Below are positions 5,551 to 7,144 of a stretch of DNA of 7,144 nucleotides, piece after piece; position 1 is the stretch's first letter, and each line of letters opens with the position of its first letter. Source of the stretch: an uncultured Oscillospiraceae bacterium (GTDB lineage: Bacteria; Bacillota; Clostridia; Oscillospirales; Oscillospiraceae); the NCBI GenBank assembly GCA_958426425.1, contig CATZYY010000122.1, positions 1-7,144 on the forward strand, read 5' to 3'. Position numbers and translations under genes: made by a program. A model generated the notes under the pieces. That model worked only from the letters and a program-made list of their open reading frames with translations, made no database searches and was not told the origin of the DNA.

Positions 5551-5565
5551 TCTCATGGCGGTCCC

Positions 5566-5594
5566 TTGCGGGGGCAGATTGCATGTGATAAGAT
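5566..5594 (+). promoter_or_regulatory. Promoter of the DUF1835/DUF3658 gene
   Basis: TTGCGG (5566-5571) is 17 bases from TAAGAT (5589-5594, 4/6), with TG at 5586-5587 as an extended -10. It has the same -35 and spacing as the ABC-F promoter. The transcript would start near 5601, 10 bases before AAGGAGG (5611-5617). Confidence 0.55.
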
Positions 5595-5625
5595 GGGCCC
5601 AAGAAGCAGCAAGGAGGACCTTCCC

Positions 5626-6591
5626 ATGTTGGAAATTGCATTCAGCGAAAGCGCCCAGGGCGGGCTGCGGATGGCACAGTCCTGCTGTGCACCGACGGCT
5701 TTCGGAGTCGTCCTCACCCATGAGGACGGCAGCCGGCCTACCCGGTCGGAGCTGCGGGCGGCCCGGCAGGTGGAGCGGGACGCCCGCCGATGCTGGGCGG
5801 AGGCCGTTCCCCTAGGGAGCACCGCCGGAGGTGTGTACGGCTTCCCCCTGTGCCTCAGTATGGGGAACATCGCCGGAGAGCCCCTGGGCCCGGAGCGGAA
5901 AACCGTCCTGGAGTGTCTCTACGGGGCGGCAGACCCCCGGGGCGAGGAGGTAGCAGCGGAGCTAATGGCTCATGCTGCGGAGCAGTTCCGCTCCCTTCTG
6001 GAGCAGCTGAGGCAGGGCGAGACGGCGCGGGTCTGGTACAGCGACCAGCCCGACGAGCGGTGCGGCCTCAGCTGGCTGTGCTGGGAGCTTCACCGGCGGG
6101 GCATCCAGGCGCCGGTCCATCTGGTGGCCCTGCCCCGGTATGAGGAGCGGGGCGACAACACATTGGTCCGGTACATCAGCTGGGGCGAAATGGAGCCGGA
6201 GCGGTTCGGGGCCTTCCTCTCCCGTCAGCGGGAGGCCGGTCCCGTTCTGCGGTCCGCTCTCGCCCAGGAGTGGGAGGCGCTGCGGCGGGAAAACGGCCCT
6301 CTGCGGGCGGTGGTCAACGGGCGGCTGCGCACCGTGCCCGTAGACTTTTACGACTTCGCCCTCCGCCGGACGCTGGCGGACCAGCCCCAGGAATTCCACC
6401 AGGCCCAGGTTATCGGTCTTACGCTGGGAAAATATCTGCCGGGGATCTCCGACTGCTATCTTGCCCTGCGGATGGAGGCCATGCTGGAATCCGGGGAGCT
6501 GGAGGCTCTGGAGGATGCGCCGGAGGGCGGGCCCTCCTACCACCGGCGGCTGCGGAAGACGCCGCTGTTCCAGCCGCCGAAAAATTTTTGA
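5626..6591 (+). CDS. DUF1835 and DUF3658 domain protein of unknown function
   Basis: A 321-residue soluble protein. The N-terminal half fits DUF1835: MLEIAFSESAQGGL (1-14, the usual 'GDS-x-G-L' opening), a central R/W-rich region, and RVWYSDQPDERCGLSWLCWEL (135-155), where members have W, a conserved acidic E and GL before a helix. The C-terminal part fits DUF3658: NGPLRAVVNGRL (223-234), VPVDFYDFALRRTL (237-250), then QAQVIGLTLG (259-268) and ISDCYLALRMEAMLESGELEAL (274-295), a winged-helix-like end. These two domains commonly occur together in Firmicutes, but no activity is established that I know of. The ATG at 5626 has AAGGAGG 8 bases upstream; the longer open frame to 5548 begins inside the terminator and was rejected. 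It has its own promoter and is apparently monocistronic. Confidence 0.8.
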   Translation: MLEIAFSESAQGGLRMAQSCCAPTAFGVVLTHEDGSRPTRSELRAARQVERDARRCWAEAVPLGSTAGGVYGFPLCLSMGNIAGEPLGPERKTVLECLYGAADPRGEEVAAELMAHAAEQFRSLLEQLRQGETARVWYSDQPDERCGLSWLCWELHRRGIQAPVHLVALPRYEERGDNTLVRYISWGEMEPERFGAFLSRQREAGPVLRSALAQEWEALRRENGPLRAVVNGRLRTVPVDFYDFALRRTLADQPQEFHQAQVIGLTLGKYLPGISDCYLALRMEAMLESGELEALEDAPEGGPSYHRRLRKTPLFQPPKNF

Positions 6592-6607
6592 AAACGTTTC
6601 CCGTCTC

Positions 6608-6634
6608 TGAACGGAATCCCTTCTCTCAGTCGTA
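6608..6634 (+). promoter_or_regulatory. Candidate ECF-sigma promoter of the secreted-repeat/sigma unit
   Basis: TGAACG (6608-6613) and CGTA (6631-6634) are 17 bases apart, resembling the TGAAC...CGT(A/C) boxes of ECF sigma promoters such as those of B. subtilis SigW/SigM. No convincing housekeeping promoter is seen between 6592 and 6686. The unit downstream encodes a sigma factor, and autoregulation is usual for this class. The match is short and the upstream box is one base off the classical TGAAAC, so this is a hypothesis. Confidence 0.4.
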
Positions 6635-6642
6635 TTCTCAGT

Positions 6643-6660
6643 GAGGCCGGTTCCGGCCTC
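6643..6660 (+). promoter_or_regulatory. Hairpin at the 5' end of the secreted-repeat transcript
   Basis: GAGGCCGG (6643-6650) and CCGGCCTC (6653-6660) are perfect inverted repeats. No T-run follows, so it is a poor terminator for the preceding gene. It would lie at the very start of a transcript from the candidate promoter at 6608-6634 and 11 bases before the ribosome binding site, where it might protect the 5' end. Confidence 0.45.
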
Positions 6661-6686
6661 CAGAACTTGACAGGAGGAATCCAAAT

Positions 6687-7046
6687 ATGAAAAAACTCTG
6701 GATGGGACTGGCCGCCGCGGCGCTGGTCATGTCCCTGTGCGTCACCGGGGCCCTGGCGGCGGGACGCCATGGCCCACGCCTTGGGGACGGCACCTGCGAC
6801 AACCGCGGCACCCGCTGCGGTATCAGCTTCACCGATGCCGACGGCGACGGTATCTGCAACTATCGCAACACCAGCTGCGGCGGCTTCGTGGATACTGACG
6901 GCGACGGGTTCTGCGACAACTGCGGCACCCACTGCGGCGTCAACTACGTGGATGTCAACGGTGACGGCATCTGCGATCTCTACAACGTCGGACAGAGCGG
7001 CGGCCACGGCGGCCACCACGGGCGGGGAGCCTGCCGGAACCAATAA
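6687..7046 (+). CDS. Small secreted Asp/Cys-rich repeat protein, possibly calcium-binding
   Basis: A 119-residue protein. Residues 1-24 form a Sec signal peptide (MKK, hydrophobic core, ALA-A cleavage after about 24), leaving a mature part of about 95 residues. It consists of four repeats of 19-20 residues with the pattern F-x-D-x-(D/N)-G-D-G-x-C-x-N-x-x-T-x-C-G: a degenerate first copy (32-45), then cores DADGDGIC (50-57), DTDGDGFC (69-76) and DVNGDGIC (89-96). The DxDxDG loop is that of EF-hand, dockerin and thrombospondin-3 calcium sites. The two Cys per repeat (37/44, 57/64, 76/83) could form disulfides. The tail (105-114) is Gly/His-rich and might bind metal. AGGAGG stands 9 bases before the ATG. 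Its stop is 23 bases before a sigma factor gene, suggesting one transcript. Related small repeat proteins seem to occur in Oscillospiraceae, but I know no assigned function. Metal binding is inferred. Confidence 0.8.
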   Translation: MKKLWMGLAAAALVMSLCVTGALAAGRHGPRLGDGTCDNRGTRCGISFTDADGDGICNYRNTSCGGFVDTDGDGFCDNCGTHCGVNYVDVNGDGICDLYNVGQSGGHGGHHGRGACRNQ

Positions 7047-7069
7047 CAGGAGGAAACGAGGGTCATTCC

Positions 7070-7144
7070 ATGCGGAGTGAGCAGGAGGCGGTCAGGGCCA
7101 TGGAGCATCACGCCGACACCGTGCGGCGGCTGTGCATGATCCAT
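7070..7144 (+). CDS. Sigma-70 family (ECF-like) RNA polymerase sigma factor, N-terminal part
   Basis: Only 25 codons are present before the window ends. EAVRAMEHHADTVRRLCMIH (6-25) resembles the opening of region 2 in ECF-type sigma factors of Clostridia, where an 'A-x-E-x-x-A-D-T-V-x-R-(L/I)-C' helix precedes the DNA-melting and core-binding segment. The frame is open to the end. The nearest ribosome binding site is GAGGG (7058-7062), 7 bases before the ATG; a stronger AGGAGG (7048-7053) is 16 bases away and too far. No alternative in-frame start lies upstream. Co-transcription with the secreted repeat protein is likely. With so little sequence the family call is moderate; an anti-sigma gene might follow outside the window. 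Confidence 0.6.
   Translation, partial: MRSEQEAVRAMEHHADTVRRLCMIH

Noticed and set aside
5548..5625. Upstream extension of the DUF1835 protein to an ATG at 5548
   Set aside because: This would start inside the tail of the preceding terminator and before the predicted promoter; ATG 5626 has a strong ribosome binding site and begins with the family's usual N-terminus.
6544..6589. Terminator formed by CGGCGGCTG (6544-6552) and CAGCCGCCG (6571-6579) at the end of the DUF1835 gene
   Set aside because: The stem is inside the coding region and is separated from the T-run by five A's, so it is not a standard terminator; such GC pairing is common by chance in this composition.
2417..6682. A 16-base identical sequence, TTGACAGGAGGAATCC, at 2417-2432 and 6667-6682
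   Set aside because: Both copies are ribosome binding site regions directly before ATGs; the likeness is best explained by the shared consensus and not by a repeat element, though TTGACA inside it could mislead promoter searches.

Overview
The window looks like chromosomal DNA of a GC-rich Gram-positive gut-type Clostridium relative, probably Oscillospirales (Flavonifractor/Oscillibacter/Pseudoflavonifractor-like). The basis is the consistently strong AGGAGG ribosome binding sites, short intergenic gaps with extended -10 promoters, high GC, and the protein families present. This placement is inference; no rRNA or tRNA marker is present. No insertion sequence, CRISPR array or RNA gene was seen, and no gene-free stretch exceeds 300 bases.

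Layout. (1) 1-184, minus: the start of a DnaQ-like 3'-5' exonuclease, cut by the window edge. (2) 185-378: a divergent regulatory region. On the plus strand it carries a strong promoter, a 9-codon leader ORF with its own ribosome binding site, and a 10-bp hairpin that buries the ribosome binding site of the next gene. (3) 379-1035, plus: a type-A chloramphenicol acetyltransferase (CAT) family protein, ending in a two-way terminator (1039-1075). (4) 2314-1087, minus: an RluA-family pseudouridine synthase followed by a small ABM-fold monooxygenase-like protein, probably one transcript. (5) 2436-4220, plus: an ABC-F ATPase of the Uup type, divergent from the synthase. (6) 4388-5503, plus: a six-helix membrane diguanylate cyclase with a leader of about 100 nt, closed by a strong terminator (5516-5550). 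(7) 5626-6591, plus: a DUF1835/DUF3658 protein. (8) 6687-7046 and 7070 to the edge, plus: a small secreted Asp/Cys repeat protein followed at once by the start of a sigma-70 (ECF-like) factor, with a possible ECF-type promoter upstream.

The most striking element is the leader of the CAT gene. Promoter, leader peptide MKRGLGWAS, stop codon inside the left arm of the hairpin, and the CAT ribosome binding site in the right arm are arranged as in the translational attenuators of drug-inducible Gram-positive cat genes. A ribosome stalled by a drug on the leader would open the hairpin and switch on CAT translation. The second point of interest is the secreted-repeat/sigma pair, which may be an autoregulated envelope or extracytoplasmic signalling unit.

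Three neighbouring genes concern the ribosome or its inhibitors (CAT, pseudouridine synthase, ABC-F), but separate promoters and opposite strands argue against a single operon.
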